Assembly: GCA_016713245.1 (NCBI GenBank)
Contig: JADJPM010000004.1
Coordinates: 620,001-684,000, forward strand
Reading direction: 5' to 3'
Source: Verrucomicrobiaceae bacterium
Lineage (GTDB): Bacteria; Verrucomicrobiota; Verrucomicrobiia; Verrucomicrobiales; Verrucomicrobiaceae
DNA length: 64,000 bases
Below, one piece after another: positions 53,649-63,029 of this stretch. The translations under genes were made by a program, and so were the position numbers. The notes below the pieces were generated by a model. That model saw only the letters and a list, made by a program, of their open reading frames with translations. It was not told the origin of the DNA and searched no databases. The first letter of the stretch is position 1, and every line of letters starts with the position of its first letter.

Positions 53649-56600
53649 ATGTTCTCCTCCGATCCCGCCTCCTCCTCCAGCCGTGAGAAAGAAATCTTCA
53701 TGGCCGCACTCGATGTGGACGATCCCGCTGCTCAGGCGGCTTATCTGGACTCTGCCTGTGATGGTGACGCGGACCTCCGGGCTCGCGTTGAGCGGCTGCT
53801 GGGCCTGGAGGCGGATTCGAGGTCCTTTTTGCAACCTCCCTCCATGATGCGAAAGGGCGTGGAGGCCCTCGAAGAGCCTGATTTCGATGCCACGATCCAA
53901 TTGGCTCCCGCCGCCCTGCCGCGGCAGATCGTGCCACCGCCGGTCTCTGCCTCGGCGGCGAATCCGGACTCGCCTGTGCCCTTCATCTTTGGGCGTCGCA
54001 TCGCCCAGGGCGGCATGGGGGCGATCCTGGAGGCCAGCGATTGCAAGCTAGGCCGCACCATCGCGGTGAAGATCATGCTTTCCGAGGCGGCATGCAGCGA
54101 GGATCAAAAGCAGCGCTTCATCCAGGAGGCCGCCGTGCTCGGCAGGCTGGAGCATCCAAACATCGTGCCCATCCACGATCTCGGCCGTGATTCGGAAGGC
54201 GCTCTCTACTACACGATGAAGCTGGTGAATGGCCGCACGCTCCAGCACATCCTCGATGACCTGCGCCACGAGGACAAAGAGGCGCTGGAGCACTACACGC
54301 TCGACCGCCTGCTCACCATCTTCCGGAAGGTGTGCGACGCGCTGGCCTTTGCCCATGCGCAAAAGATCATTCACCGCGATTTGAAGCCGGAAAACATCAT
54401 GGTGGGTGAATTCGGCGAGGTGCTGGTCATGGACTGGGGTATCGCGAAGGTATTGGGACAATCAGACCATGAGACAATCAGACAAGGAGATGCTGCTGCG
54501 GTTCCTGTCTCATTGTCTCCAAGTCTCCCTTTCTCCCCGTCTTCCCTATCCGCCACGATGGAAGGCGCAGTGATGGGCACGCCGCAATACATGAGCCCGG
54601 AGCAGGCCCTCGGGCAGGTCACGGACATGGATGCCCGCTCGGACATCTTTTCCCTCGGCGGTATTCTTTACGCCATCCTCACGCTGCGCCCGCCGGTGGA
54701 GGGGAAGGACGTGTGGGAAGTGATCGAAAAAGTCAGCACGGCTCGCATCGTCTCGCCCACGACCTATGGCGCTACCACCACAGGCAAAGGCAGATCAGGC
54801 GCAAAGGGTGAGGTGCTCGAAGCGAAGAAGATCACCCCGCTGCCGCACATGCCGGGCGGTCGCGTGCCGAATGCGCTCTCCGCAGTGGCGATGAAGGCGC
54901 TCACGCTCGACAAAACGAAGCGCTACCAGGACATCGCCGCCTTCAGCGCGGACATCGAGGCATTTCAGGGCGGTTTTGCCACCACGGCGGAGCAGGCAGG
55001 GCTGGCAAAGCAGATCGCCCTCCTCATCAAGCGCAACAAAGGCATCTTCACCACCGCAGCGGCGGCCTGGCTGCTGATCACCGGACTCGCGGTGTGGTTT
55101 ATCTTCAATCTTCGAGCGAAAGAACGCGAGACGCGGCGGCAGGCGGAGATCGCGCAGCAGAACGAGCAAAAAGCCGCCGTCGCCGAAGCTGTTGCGGTGC
55201 AGAAGGAGAGTGAAACCAGCAAGGCGTTCGCGCGCTCGCAGACTTCGCTCGCGGAGGCGGCGTATCGGGAGTTCGACAGCCCGGCGATGCTCGCGGCGCT
55301 CGGGAGCGTGCCGGAGGATTTGCGGGACGCCGATTGGCTCTACCTGAGCGCACGGGCCGATAATTCGCAGACCGCCCTCACCTTTCCGGACGACAACTAT
55401 TTCATAGGCGTTGCCGCGCACCCGACGATGCCAGGCGTCTTTGCTGGCGCGCTGAAGCGCAACACGTTCGTCTTCGTGGATGCGCTAAGCGGCCAGCGCG
55501 TGTTTGAGTTTCCAGGCACCGAGCGGCAGCGCAGGGGGATTTGGTGCCGCTCCCTGGATTTCTCGCCTGATGGCACGCGCATGGTCGCGGGCGCGCTAGG
55601 CGAAGGAGGTGTGGCCATCTACGAAACGGCCACCGGTAAGGTGCTCGCAGAGTGGGACGCGATAAACATTGAGTGGGTGTGCTTCAGTCCCGATGGCACG
55701 AAAACGGTCGAACTAGGCCCAAGTGGTTTGGTCCTCCACGATGCGACGAATGGGAAAACGCTCTGGACTGTGGAACACACCGGGAGAGCCATTTTCCACC
55801 CCAAAGGTGACGTGATACTTGTGATTGGCCGCGCCATCCGCGTGCTCGATACGGCGACCGGCGCACTCATCAGGACGCTGCCAGAATTGCGGGAAGCTGC
55901 CGGATCCGCAGTGCTTTCGCCGGATGGCTCGGTCCTATACCTCGGCTGCCACGATGGCGTCGCGCGTGGGCAGAGGCTCACAGATGGTGCGATCATTTTC
56001 GAGCAGCGCCTCACCGAAAGCCTCCAGCGGGTGGGTGTGGCGATCAGTGCCGATGGCAGACGACTGCTGGCAGTGGCGGAAGTTCCCGGCCAGCGCCGCG
56101 TGGGGCGGGTGTGGGACACGGCCACCGGCATCACACTGCAGAAGCTGATGGGCGGCACCGGCCAAATCGAAAACGTGGCAATGCACCCACTCACTGACGA
56201 AGCCATCATCACGGGACCGGACACACGCACCTGGGCACTGGCGACGCGGGGGGTGGAGTCAGAGACGCAGGGCAACCCGAGAGCCTCAGTCTTCTGGAGT
56301 GCGGAGGATGTTTTCATCTCCTCTGATAAACCCAGGAAGCTCGGTGCCGATGGCAGCTGGAGCAATTTGCGCCTGCCGATGCCCGAGGAATGCCTCACCG
56401 CGTCCATTGCGGATGCCGCCGGGGAAGTCGCCGCCTTCGCCAGACCAATCGGCAATGGGTCGCCCGTGGCGATTTTCAGAAGAACCGCTGACGGTTTTGA
56501 GCTGCTGCATACGGTGCGGCAGAAAACGGCGGCCACCGTGGGTATCCGCCTCAGTGCGGACGGCAGTCGCCTTGTTTGTTTCGATCCCTACAAGACGGCG

Positions 56601-57884
56601 GAAGTATTCGACACCGCCACAGGTCAACGGCTCTGCGAGGGTGACGGGAAGGTGGTAGCGAATTTCCGGGACCTCAACTGGATCGGTGCAGATCGGATCC
56701 TCGGCATCGGCACACTAGGCAGACGCGGCCAAGCCTCAGCGGAGGAACGCATCTTCGTATGGGATGCCGCGACCGGGCAGGTCCTGCGCGATGTGCGCAA
56801 CCCATTCAACGCGGATGTCCTCGCTGTGGCACCAGATGGACGCACCTTCGCCGAAGGCGGCGAGAACAAGCGGGTGCGCATCCGCGATACGGAGACCCTC
56901 GAGGTGCTGCGCGAATTTCGCGCCCACGATGGTGCCATCACCGCGCTGGCCTTCCACCCCACCCAGCCCGTGCTCGCCAGCGGCTCGGCGGATCTGACCG
57001 TGCGGCTGTGGAGCCTGGCCGACAACAGCCTCATCGAAGAGATGCGTCCCTCGACAATCGACCCCGCGAAGCTCGCCTTCAGCCCGCGCGGCACGCACCT
57101 CGCCAGCTGCAATCGCAGAAACCGCGTCTCATTCTTTAACCTCGTGGAGCCGACGCTCGGCAAGTTTACACGCCGCAGCTCGATGAGCACCAGAGTTGCG
57201 GTGACCGATCAATCCGCGCAGGGCAAAGTCGCGAAAGAGGCGGTTGTGGCAGCCCGCTCCGCAGCGAAGAAGGCACCTCGGAAAGCAACCAAGTCAGTTC
57301 TGCCGAAGGATGCCGATGGCTGGGAAGATATACTCGCCCCGCTCACCTCGGCTGATGTCGAGAACACGGGCCCAGGATGGAGCCTGAAAGATGGCGAGCT
57401 TGTCAGTCCGAACGCAACAGGACATGCGACGCTGCCGCTGCCCGCTGAAGTGTCCGGCATCAGCTACACCGTCCGCTTGAAGCTGCGGCAACTCCCCGCG
57501 AAGGATTGTTTGCACCTCGTCATCCCTGTCGCGGATCGGATGTGCGGGTTTGATTTGGAAGGGCGTTCCCACATCGGCATCAACACCGGCCTGATCCAGG
57601 TGAATGGCAAGTATGGCGAAGACCTGCCCGGAGTCGTGGGAGGCAAACAGGTGAACGGCACCGAGCCGCACAACCTGGAAATGACCGTGCGCCTCGACGG
57701 CGCGAACGCCACTATCACGGCCACGCTCGATGGCAAACCGCTCTATGAATGGACCGGACCCACTGCCACCCTCAGCCAGCATCCGACTTGGGCCACCACC
57801 GAGCCTGGTTCCCTCGCCCTCGGCACCTACGCCGGCGGCTGGGTGGTGTCCGAGGTGAAGGTGAAACGGCTGCCTACTGAATAA
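53649..57884 (+). CDS. Transmembrane Ser/Thr kinase with WD40-like and lectin-like domains, cassette B
   Basis: 1411 residues from ATG 53649. Helical extension like that of the kinase at 33262 (FMAALDVDDPAAQAAYLDSA). Kinase domain about 110-450: RRIAQGGMGAILEAS, catalytic Lys141 in IAVKIM, HRDLKPEN with Asp244, DWG instead of DFG at 262, MSPEQALGQ. Between DWG and GTPQYMSPE a ~33-residue Ser/Pro-rich insert is encoded by an inverted-repeat block. One membrane segment near 467-490 (FTTAAAAWLLITGLAVWFIF). Outside: coiled region, WD40-like repeats (about 580-1170, e.g. TALAFHPTQPVLASGSADLT) and a lectin/LamG-like end (1218-1411). Likely senses an envelope signal for the cassette B sigma factor. 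Confidence 0.92.
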   Translation: MFSSDPASSSSREKEIFMAALDVDDPAAQAAYLDSACDGDADLRARVERLLGLEADSRSFLQPPSMMRKGVEALEEPDFDATIQLAPAALPRQIVPPPVSASAANPDSPVPFIFGRRIAQGGMGAILEASDCKLGRTIAVKIMLSEAACSEDQKQRFIQEAAVLGRLEHPNIVPIHDLGRDSEGALYYTMKLVNGRTLQHILDDLRHEDKEALEHYTLDRLLTIFRKVCDALAFAHAQKIIHRDLKPENIMVGEFGEVLVMDWGIAKVLGQSDHETIRQGDAAAVPVSLSPSLPFSPSSLSATMEGAVMGTPQYMSPEQALGQVTDMDARSDIFSLGGILYAILTLRPPVEGKDVWEVIEKVSTARIVSPTTYGATTTGKGRSGAKGEVLEAKKITPLPHMPGGRVPNALSAVAMKALTLDKTKRYQDIAAFSADIEAFQGGFATTAEQAGLAKQIALLIKRNKGIFTTAAAAWLLITGLAVWFIFNLRAKERETRRQAEIAQQNEQKAAVAEAVAVQKESETSKAFARSQTSLAEAAYREFDSPAMLAALGSVPEDLRDADWLYLSARADNSQTALTFPDDNYFIGVAAHPTMPGVFAGALKRNTFVFVDALSGQRVFEFPGTERQRRGIWCRSLDFSPDGTRMVAGALGEGGVAIYETATGKVLAEWDAINIEWVCFSPDGTKTVELGPSGLVLHDATNGKTLWTVEHTGRAIFHPKGDVILVIGRAIRVLDTATGALIRTLPELREAAGSAVLSPDGSVLYLGCHDGVARGQRLTDGAIIFEQRLTESLQRVGVAISADGRRLLAVAEVPGQRRVGRVWDTATGITLQKLMGGTGQIENVAMHPLTDEAIITGPDTRTWALATRGVESETQGNPRASVFWSAEDVFISSDKPRKLGADGSWSNLRLPMPEECLTASIADAAGEVAAFARPIGNGSPVAIFRRTADGFELLHTVRQKTAATVGIRLSADGSRLVCFDPYKTAEVFDTATGQRLCEGDGKVVANFRDLNWIGADRILGIGTLGRRGQASAEERIFVWDAATGQVLRDVRNPFNADVLAVAPDGRTFAEGGENKRVRIRDTETLEVLREFRAHDGAITALAFHPTQPVLASGSADLTVRLWSLADNSLIEEMRPSTIDPAKLAFSPRGTHLASCNRRNRVSFFNLVEPTLGKFTRRSSMSTRVAVTDQSAQGKVAKEAVVAARSAAKKAPRKATKSVLPKDADGWEDILAPLTSADVENTGPGWSLKDGELVSPNATGHATLPLPAEVSGISYTVRLKLRQLPAKDCLHLVIPVADRMCGFDLEGRSHIGINTGLIQVNGKYGEDLPGVVGGKQVNGTEPHNLEMTVRLDGANATITATLDGKPLYEWTGPTATLSQHPTWATTEPGSLALGTYAGGWVVSEVKVKRLPTE
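54455..54545. repeat. Inverted-repeat block inside the kinase activation loop
   Basis: GAGACAATCAGACAAGG (54471-54487) pairs with CCTGTCTCATTGTCTCC (54504-54520), with further GACAATCAGAC and GTCTCC words around. The block has a different base composition from the flanks, keeps the reading frame, and falls between the DWG motif and the GTPxYMSPE motif. Confidence 0.65.
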
Positions 57885-57960
57885 AGTGATTAGAGGGCCT
57901 TCCCCTCTCCGTCGATGGCCAGGTGGTGTCCGGGAAGTCAGCGGAAAACCGGAAGCCGAG

Positions 57961-58053
57961 TGGCTCATCGAGCTCGGCGTCGATGGCATGGAGCAGCTCG
58001 CGAGAAGTGTCGAGTTCTCGAAGCGGAAGATCGCGCAGCATTGGGGTGTTTAG
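57961..58053 (+). pseudogene. C-terminal relic of a xylose-isomerase-like epimerase gene
   Basis: In frame from 57961 to the stop at 58051-58053 the sequence codes WLIELGVDGMEQLARSVEF, then SKRKIAQHWGV. The gene at 44239-45122 ends WISIEDGVDGMEQLARSVDF, then LKRKIAQHWP. The nucleotide match is also close (GGCGTCGATGGCATGGAGCA is identical). Nothing of the remaining ~265 codons is seen upstream, where kinase B ends. It is 17 bp before a hydrolase gene, so an epimerase-hydrolase pair was probably truncated here by a deletion or rearrangement. Confidence 0.85.
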
Positions 58054-58070
58054 TCTTCACTCACCTATCC

Positions 58071-58988
58071 ATGAAACACCTCCTTTTCCTCTCTCTGCTC
58101 ACCACCTCACTGCTCGCCCAAGAGGCGGAACGCATTCGTGATGTAATTTACACCAAACACGACGGCGTGGCGCTGACGATGGATGTCTTCAAACCGGCGC
58201 AGCCGAATGGTGCGGGCATCATCAAGATCGTGAGCGGCGGGTGGAAATCGAACCACAAAGGCATCAGCGACGGTGGCTGGCCGAAGGCGGGCTACACGAC
58301 TTTCGTCGTCGTGCATGGCACGCAGCCGAGGTTTCAGGTCGAGGAGATCGTGGCCGATCTGAATCGGGCGGTGCGTTTTGTGCGTGCGAATGCCGCAGCG
58401 TATGGCGTGGACCCGCAGAAGCTTGGTGTCACCGGCAGCAGCGCGGGTGGGCATCTCAGTTTGATGCTCGCGACGCGTGGCGGGCCGGGTGATACGAAGG
58501 CGGCTGATCCGATTGATCGCGAAAGCAGCGCGGTGAATGCCGTGGCATGCTTCTACCCGCCCACCGATTACCTGAACTGGTTCGAGCCCGGCGACAACGC
58601 CGTCGGCATCGGCAAGCTGGAAGCCTACGCGGCTGCCTTTGGCCCCAAAGCAGCGACGCCGGAAGGTCGCGAGGCGCTTGGGCGTGAGTTGTCGTCGATT
58701 TACTGGGTTCACAAAGGCCAGCCGCCGATCTTCATCGTGCATGGCGATGCAGATCCGCAGGTGTCCATCACGCAGTCCGAGCGCTTTTTGAAGCGCTGCC
58801 ATGAAGTCGGCACCGTGTGTGAACTCGTCATCCGACAAGGCGCAGGTCACGGTGGCTGGCAGGAGATGCCACAGGACACCGAGCGCATGGTGGAGTGGTT
58901 TGATCTGCAACTGCTCGGCAAACAGCCTGCGAAGCCGTTTACGCTGAATGTTTCCTCACTGCCGAGCACACCGGTGGTGAAGAAGTAA
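58071..58988 (+). CDS. Secreted alpha/beta hydrolase (esterase/peptidase-like)
   Basis: 305 residues from ATG 58071 (MKHLLFLSLLTTSLLAQEAE, signal peptide). The alpha/beta-hydrolase fold is seen in IKIVSGGWKSNHKG (oxyanion region; SGGW in place of HGGG), GVTGSSAGGHLSLML (nucleophile in GxSxG), IFIVHGDADPQVSITQ (catalytic Asp) and IRQGAGHGGWQEMP (catalytic His). Relatives in the phylum are carbohydrate or acetyl esterases in polysaccharide-degradation loci. It starts 17 bp after the stop of an epimerase relic. No neighbour in the same orientation suggests an operon. Confidence 0.85.
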   Translation: MKHLLFLSLLTTSLLAQEAERIRDVIYTKHDGVALTMDVFKPAQPNGAGIIKIVSGGWKSNHKGISDGGWPKAGYTTFVVVHGTQPRFQVEEIVADLNRAVRFVRANAAAYGVDPQKLGVTGSSAGGHLSLMLATRGGPGDTKAADPIDRESSAVNAVACFYPPTDYLNWFEPGDNAVGIGKLEAYAAAFGPKAATPEGREALGRELSSIYWVHKGQPPIFIVHGDADPQVSITQSERFLKRCHEVGTVCELVIRQGAGHGGWQEMPQDTERMVEWFDLQLLGKQPAKPFTLNVSSLPSTPVVKK

Positions 58989-59063
58989 GCGGACAGGATG
59001 ATCATCCGCTAGACTGAATGCCACGCCATCCTGCTGGCGACACGCGAGAGTCTCTGGCGGTGA

Positions 59064-60503
59064 TCAAAGCAGCGGGATGAAGAGTCGGGCGAAGCCGTTG
59101 CGGAGCTGGTGCAGCATGGGAGCGGCTTCGAGGGATTCGCGGGTGACTTCGCGGCTCTGGGAGCGTTTGTGCTGGAAGAGTTCGCGGAGGCGGGTGGTGA
59201 GGGGGCGGTCGTAAATGCCGACGTTGAACTCGAAATTGAGGCGCAGGCTGCGTGGGTCCCAGTTCGTGGAGCCGATGAAGCTCCACACGCCGTCGATGAG
59301 GAAGATCTTCGTATGATCAAAGGGCGGTGGGGATTCGAAGATGCGGCAGCCGGTTTGCAAGAGCTGCGGGTAGAGCGTCTGCGAGGCCCAGGAGACGAAA
59401 GGGATGTTGTTTTGAGCGGGGGTCACGATGCGCACCTTCACGCCGCGGATGGCGGCGAGTCGCAGCGCGGCGATGAGCACGGGGGTGGGTAGGAAATAGG
59501 GAGTGGCGATGAGGATTTCGTGCTTCGCGGCATTGATGGCGGCAAAGAAAGCGGCTGGCATGACCTCCATGTCCTCGTCCGGTCCATCCACGATGCCGAG
59601 AGCGCTGGCGGTGCCATCTTCATCGAGGTGGGGAAACCATTTCGAACCTTCCAACGTCTCGCCAGCGCAGAAGGCCCAGTCTTCCGCAAAGACGCGTTGA
59701 ATCTGCGCCACGATGGGGCCGGTGATCTCGAAGTGCAGATCCTGCACGGGATGATCCGGATTTTGCAGGAGCATGTTTCCCTGCCGGATGTTCATGCCGC
59801 CGGTGAATGCGGTGGAGCCATCCACGACCATGATTTTGCGGTGATTGTGCAGGTTCATGGTGATGAGGTGCAGAAGGAAACGATTCGGCATGAAGCGCCG
59901 TGCTTTGACGCCCATCTGCTGGAGGGCCTCGATCACGGGCGGCCAGGAGTAGCGGGTGCCGGCATCATCCACCATCACACGCACCTCCACGCCACGTTTT
60001 GTGGCGGCGGTGAGTTCGGCGGTGAACTGCGTGCCGATGCCGAGTGCCTCAAAGATGTAGCTGGCGAGCGAGATGCTCTCCTTGGCACCTCGGATGGCCT
60101 CCAGCATGCGCGGCATGGCCTCCTCACCATTGATGAGCGGCGTGACGCTGTTTCCATTCGTGAAGCAGAAGCGGGAGATCTTATCGAGCGTGACAGCGAG
60201 CTGCTGATGATCGCGGGCGTCGTCGCTCTCCGGTGGGAAGGGCAGGGGATTCGTCGGGACGGGATCATGCCATGGCTCGTGGTGCTCGCGGCGGTACTGC
60301 CGACCACGTCGGCGGAGGATATTGATGCCAAAAAAGAGATACAGCAGTGGGGCGAGCACGGGGGAGAGCACGACGAGCGCCGCCCAAAAGGCAGCGGATC
60401 GATAGTCCCGATGCCGCAGCAGGATGTGTGAGAGCGCGGCGATGCCGCCGAGGATCGAAAACGCGGCCACGAGCCAACCCCAGTGAATGATAAGCGCGAA
60501 CAT
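59064..60503 (-). CDS. cls: Cardiolipin synthase (phospholipase D superfamily)
   Basis: 479 residues. Two N-terminal membrane segments (LIIHWGWLVAAFSILGGIAA and AAFWAALVVLSPVLAPLLYLF). Two HKD motifs: HNHRKIMVVDGSTAFTGGMN in the first half and FDHTKIFLIDGVWSFIGSTN in the second. Each has the HxKx4D pattern and the following G(G/S)xN. Length and layout match bacterial ClsA-type enzymes, which join two phosphatidylglycerols into cardiolipin at the inner membrane. ATG 60503 is the first start and leaves the first membrane segment intact. The membrane-protein gene at 60572-62881 precedes it by 68 bp on the same strand, so co-transcription is possible. Confidence 0.93.
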   Translation of the reverse strand: MFALIIHWGWLVAAFSILGGIAALSHILLRHRDYRSAAFWAALVVLSPVLAPLLYLFFGINILRRRGRQYRREHHEPWHDPVPTNPLPFPPESDDARDHQQLAVTLDKISRFCFTNGNSVTPLINGEEAMPRMLEAIRGAKESISLASYIFEALGIGTQFTAELTAATKRGVEVRVMVDDAGTRYSWPPVIEALQQMGVKARRFMPNRFLLHLITMNLHNHRKIMVVDGSTAFTGGMNIRQGNMLLQNPDHPVQDLHFEITGPIVAQIQRVFAEDWAFCAGETLEGSKWFPHLDEDGTASALGIVDGPDEDMEVMPAAFFAAINAAKHEILIATPYFLPTPVLIAALRLAAIRGVKVRIVTPAQNNIPFVSWASQTLYPQLLQTGCRIFESPPPFDHTKIFLIDGVWSFIGSTNWDPRSLRLNFEFNVGIYDRPLTTRLRELFQHKRSQSREVTRESLEAAPMLHQLRNGFARLFIPLL

Positions 60504-60571
60504 GCATGCACCTTGGCCTCATCCGCCGCTTTGCCAAGCCTCATGGCATGGTCTGCGAAGAACCGTCTGCC

Positions 60572-62881
60572 TTACGCTGCGGCCGCCGCCGCTTGCTGGC
60601 CACGCCAGGCGGCGATGTTGTTTGGTTCGGTGGCAGGCATGGCGAGATTTTGCGTGGTGAATTCCACCGGCAGCAGGACCTCGGTGTTGGAGCTGAAGCT
60701 GAGCTGGCCAAGGAAATGGATCTCGACCCGCTCGGCGGATTCGCACAGCCAGGCGAAGGCGTGATGATAGAGCTCAAGAAACGCATCCACATACGGCGCG
60801 ATGCAATCGGAGGCACTCGAGGCCATCGTGAGCGCCGTGGTCTTCAGGCTGGTGGCATCGACGGACTCGACGGAGACGCCCGGCATCTGCGGCAGTGGCT
60901 TGGGCAGCAGGTGATCATTCAGTGGCACCGGATACCCGCTTTTGGTGAAGGGAAAGATGGCTCCATCCATGGTGGCGATGATCTGATTCACGAGATTGAG
61001 CATCTTCGGCACCACGGTTTGCAGCGCGGCGAGCAGGGCGCTGGGATCATCCACATTGGCAAATTTGGCCCCGAGGGTCTGGAAGGCGAAAAAGGTGGTC
61101 AGCAGCTCCCGGAAGGAGGGCAGGGCACCGGACATGGCCTCGTAAACGCCCACCCAGCCGGGAAGATCACGGCGGCGGAACTGGAGGAACTCATCGAGCT
61201 GCTCCTGCTCGGACCACCACAGCAGGCCGAGTGCGGCGGAGAAACGTGCTTCCAGGCGCATCTCTTTTTCGACGAGCGGCCCCTCCATGTGCTCCATCAC
61301 CATGCGCTGCCGAGCGGCCTCCGCCCGCAGTGAGCCGGGAGAGACATCCTCCAGCCCGAACTGCACGCGAGAGACGGTGAAGCCCGCGAGGCTGAGCACG
61401 GCGGCGGCTTCCAGATCTCGGCGGCGCTGCCAGGCGATGTTCCATTCTTGTAGGGCTGCTTTGAGTTGGGTGCCCCACTGGCAGAGTTCATCACGCACAT
61501 CGAGAATGGTGCGCTGTAGCTCGAGACGGCCGGGGGAGGTGGCTGGCGTGGCACCGAGGCCGCACAGGCTGCGCTCGGGATGCGCCAGGCCCTGGAAGTA
61601 GCGGCGGATGGCCACGAGGGAGGGATCCTCTCGGCGGTTTTGATGGATCACCTCCTCATCGGCCACGAGGCGGTGCTCGATGAGGTTGAGACCCATCTCA
61701 TGCTGATAGTAAAAGTAGGTTACCTGCCGGGAGAGATCGACAAACTGCCTCAGCACCACCGCTGCGGGCTGCGAACTCGGGAGCTGGGCCACGATGGACT
61801 CGCCCCGCGGACGCGTGCTGTTTTCCACTGGCGGCTCGACCTCTGGCGTGTGGGGTGAGGCGGCTTTTTGGGCGTTTTTTTCGCTCACCGTCTTCGCCAC
61901 ATGGCGGGAGACGAGAAGGGAGAGATTCTCTGGCAGGCGGTGCTGCACCACGCCGCGGCGGATTTCCATTGAGGCGGCGGCCCAGGCTTTGTCTAGGTGG
62001 GAGAGCTTCCGCTTCAGGCGTGCCAGCTCCTTATCACCGATCACGTTGGAGGCCACTTGGTCGGCAGCGCGGTTCATGGCCCACACGGCCAGCAGATTCA
62101 CCCCATGGGCAGCGAGGGCGATGAGCATGAAGGGGACTTTGGCCAGCCACATCCAGCCGCGGACGAGTCTGCGACCCCACAGGTGCCAGGATTTTTCCCG
62201 CTTGGGGGTCTTTTGAAGATCCATCTCCCACGGATCACGCTCCATCGCGGCGCGGTAGAACCACAGATTCATCTCCCGCACGGTATGAACGAAAAGCGTT
62301 CCCAGCCCTCCGGCGCCAAAGCCCAGCTCGCGAGCCAGCAGGCCGCCCAACTCGCGGGCCGTCACCACGGAGATCACCGGCATGCCAATATGCAGCACCG
62401 TATCACCTGTGAGGATGCCGTTGAGGCCGTTTTTCATCGTCGAGCGCATCGAGATCGTCGTATCCAGCCATACCTGCACAGGCGGTGGCATTTTGAGATG
62501 CCAGCACAGCGTGTGGATGATCTCAAAAATCTGCGGCTGAGTGCCATGCGTGACTTGGAGAGCCACGCGGGTGCCACTGGGGCGTGGGCGGAGCGGGCGC
62601 AGCATGAAGACCCACGTCACCCCGAGGCCCAGAAACATCATCCAGTCCTGGATGAGGTTCCAATGCAGCAGGCCATTGATGGCCATTGTCTTGGTGATGG
62701 CGTGCAACTCCACGCAGATCCACACAAAGGTCATCGCCACCAGCAGCACATAGGACAGCAACAGGCTCACCGCGATGGTGGCGGAGGAGATCAGCACCAG
62801 GAAATGCACCGGTCCCCGCCACGGCGCGATGCGCAGGCGTTCGAGGGGAACTTCAGACTGGGAAACAGGGGATGACATCAA
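60572..62881 (-). CDS. M48-like membrane protein lacking the zinc ligands
   Basis: 769 residues. Membrane segments near 27-55 and 78-95 (VHFLVLISSATIAVSLLLSY; DWMMFLGLGVTWVFML), then a region laid out like an M48 peptidase: VQVWLDTTISMRSTMKNGLN, GDTVLHIGMPVISVVTAREL and GGLLARELGFG. In true M48 enzymes the last piece is AHELGH. Here it is ARELGF (183-188): the catalytic Glu remains, both His are lost, and the ExxAD-type third ligand is absent in MNRAADQVASNV. A further membrane stretch lies at 248-270. The C-terminal 450 residues are helical with no family I recognise and end in a poly-Ala tail. A non-catalytic relative is likely. It precedes the cls gene. Confidence 0.75.
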   Translation of the reverse strand: MMSSPVSQSEVPLERLRIAPWRGPVHFLVLISSATIAVSLLLSYVLLVAMTFVWICVELHAITKTMAINGLLHWNLIQDWMMFLGLGVTWVFMLRPLRPRPSGTRVALQVTHGTQPQIFEIIHTLCWHLKMPPPVQVWLDTTISMRSTMKNGLNGILTGDTVLHIGMPVISVVTARELGGLLARELGFGAGGLGTLFVHTVREMNLWFYRAAMERDPWEMDLQKTPKREKSWHLWGRRLVRGWMWLAKVPFMLIALAAHGVNLLAVWAMNRAADQVASNVIGDKELARLKRKLSHLDKAWAAASMEIRRGVVQHRLPENLSLLVSRHVAKTVSEKNAQKAASPHTPEVEPPVENSTRPRGESIVAQLPSSQPAAVVLRQFVDLSRQVTYFYYQHEMGLNLIEHRLVADEEVIHQNRREDPSLVAIRRYFQGLAHPERSLCGLGATPATSPGRLELQRTILDVRDELCQWGTQLKAALQEWNIAWQRRRDLEAAAVLSLAGFTVSRVQFGLEDVSPGSLRAEAARQRMVMEHMEGPLVEKEMRLEARFSAALGLLWWSEQEQLDEFLQFRRRDLPGWVGVYEAMSGALPSFRELLTTFFAFQTLGAKFANVDDPSALLAALQTVVPKMLNLVNQIIATMDGAIFPFTKSGYPVPLNDHLLPKPLPQMPGVSVESVDATSLKTTALTMASSASDCIAPYVDAFLELYHHAFAWLCESAERVEIHFLGQLSFSSNTEVLLPVEFTTQNLAMPATEPNNIAAWRGQQAAAAAA

Positions 62882-63029
62882 AAACGAAGGCTGTTCACGC
62901 CAAGCGAAGGTGTGAACGGGCTTAAAGGTAAGGCTTTGTTTATGGAAATTCTAATTAATTGTTTAATTTCAGTGAAAATCAGCCCTTCCAGGCTGGCAAT
63001 AGCCGCCTGCCACGGGCGTTTTCAGTGCC
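62882..63029. other. AT-rich divergent intergenic region
   Basis: 148 bp between the M48-like gene (minus) and the sulfatase gene (plus). The stretch 62928-62978 is unusually AT-rich for the window (AATTCTAATTAATTGTTTAA) and probably holds promoters in one or both directions. I cannot place definite -35/-10 boxes, and the TTTTTTGCCGG motif is absent. Confidence 0.45.
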
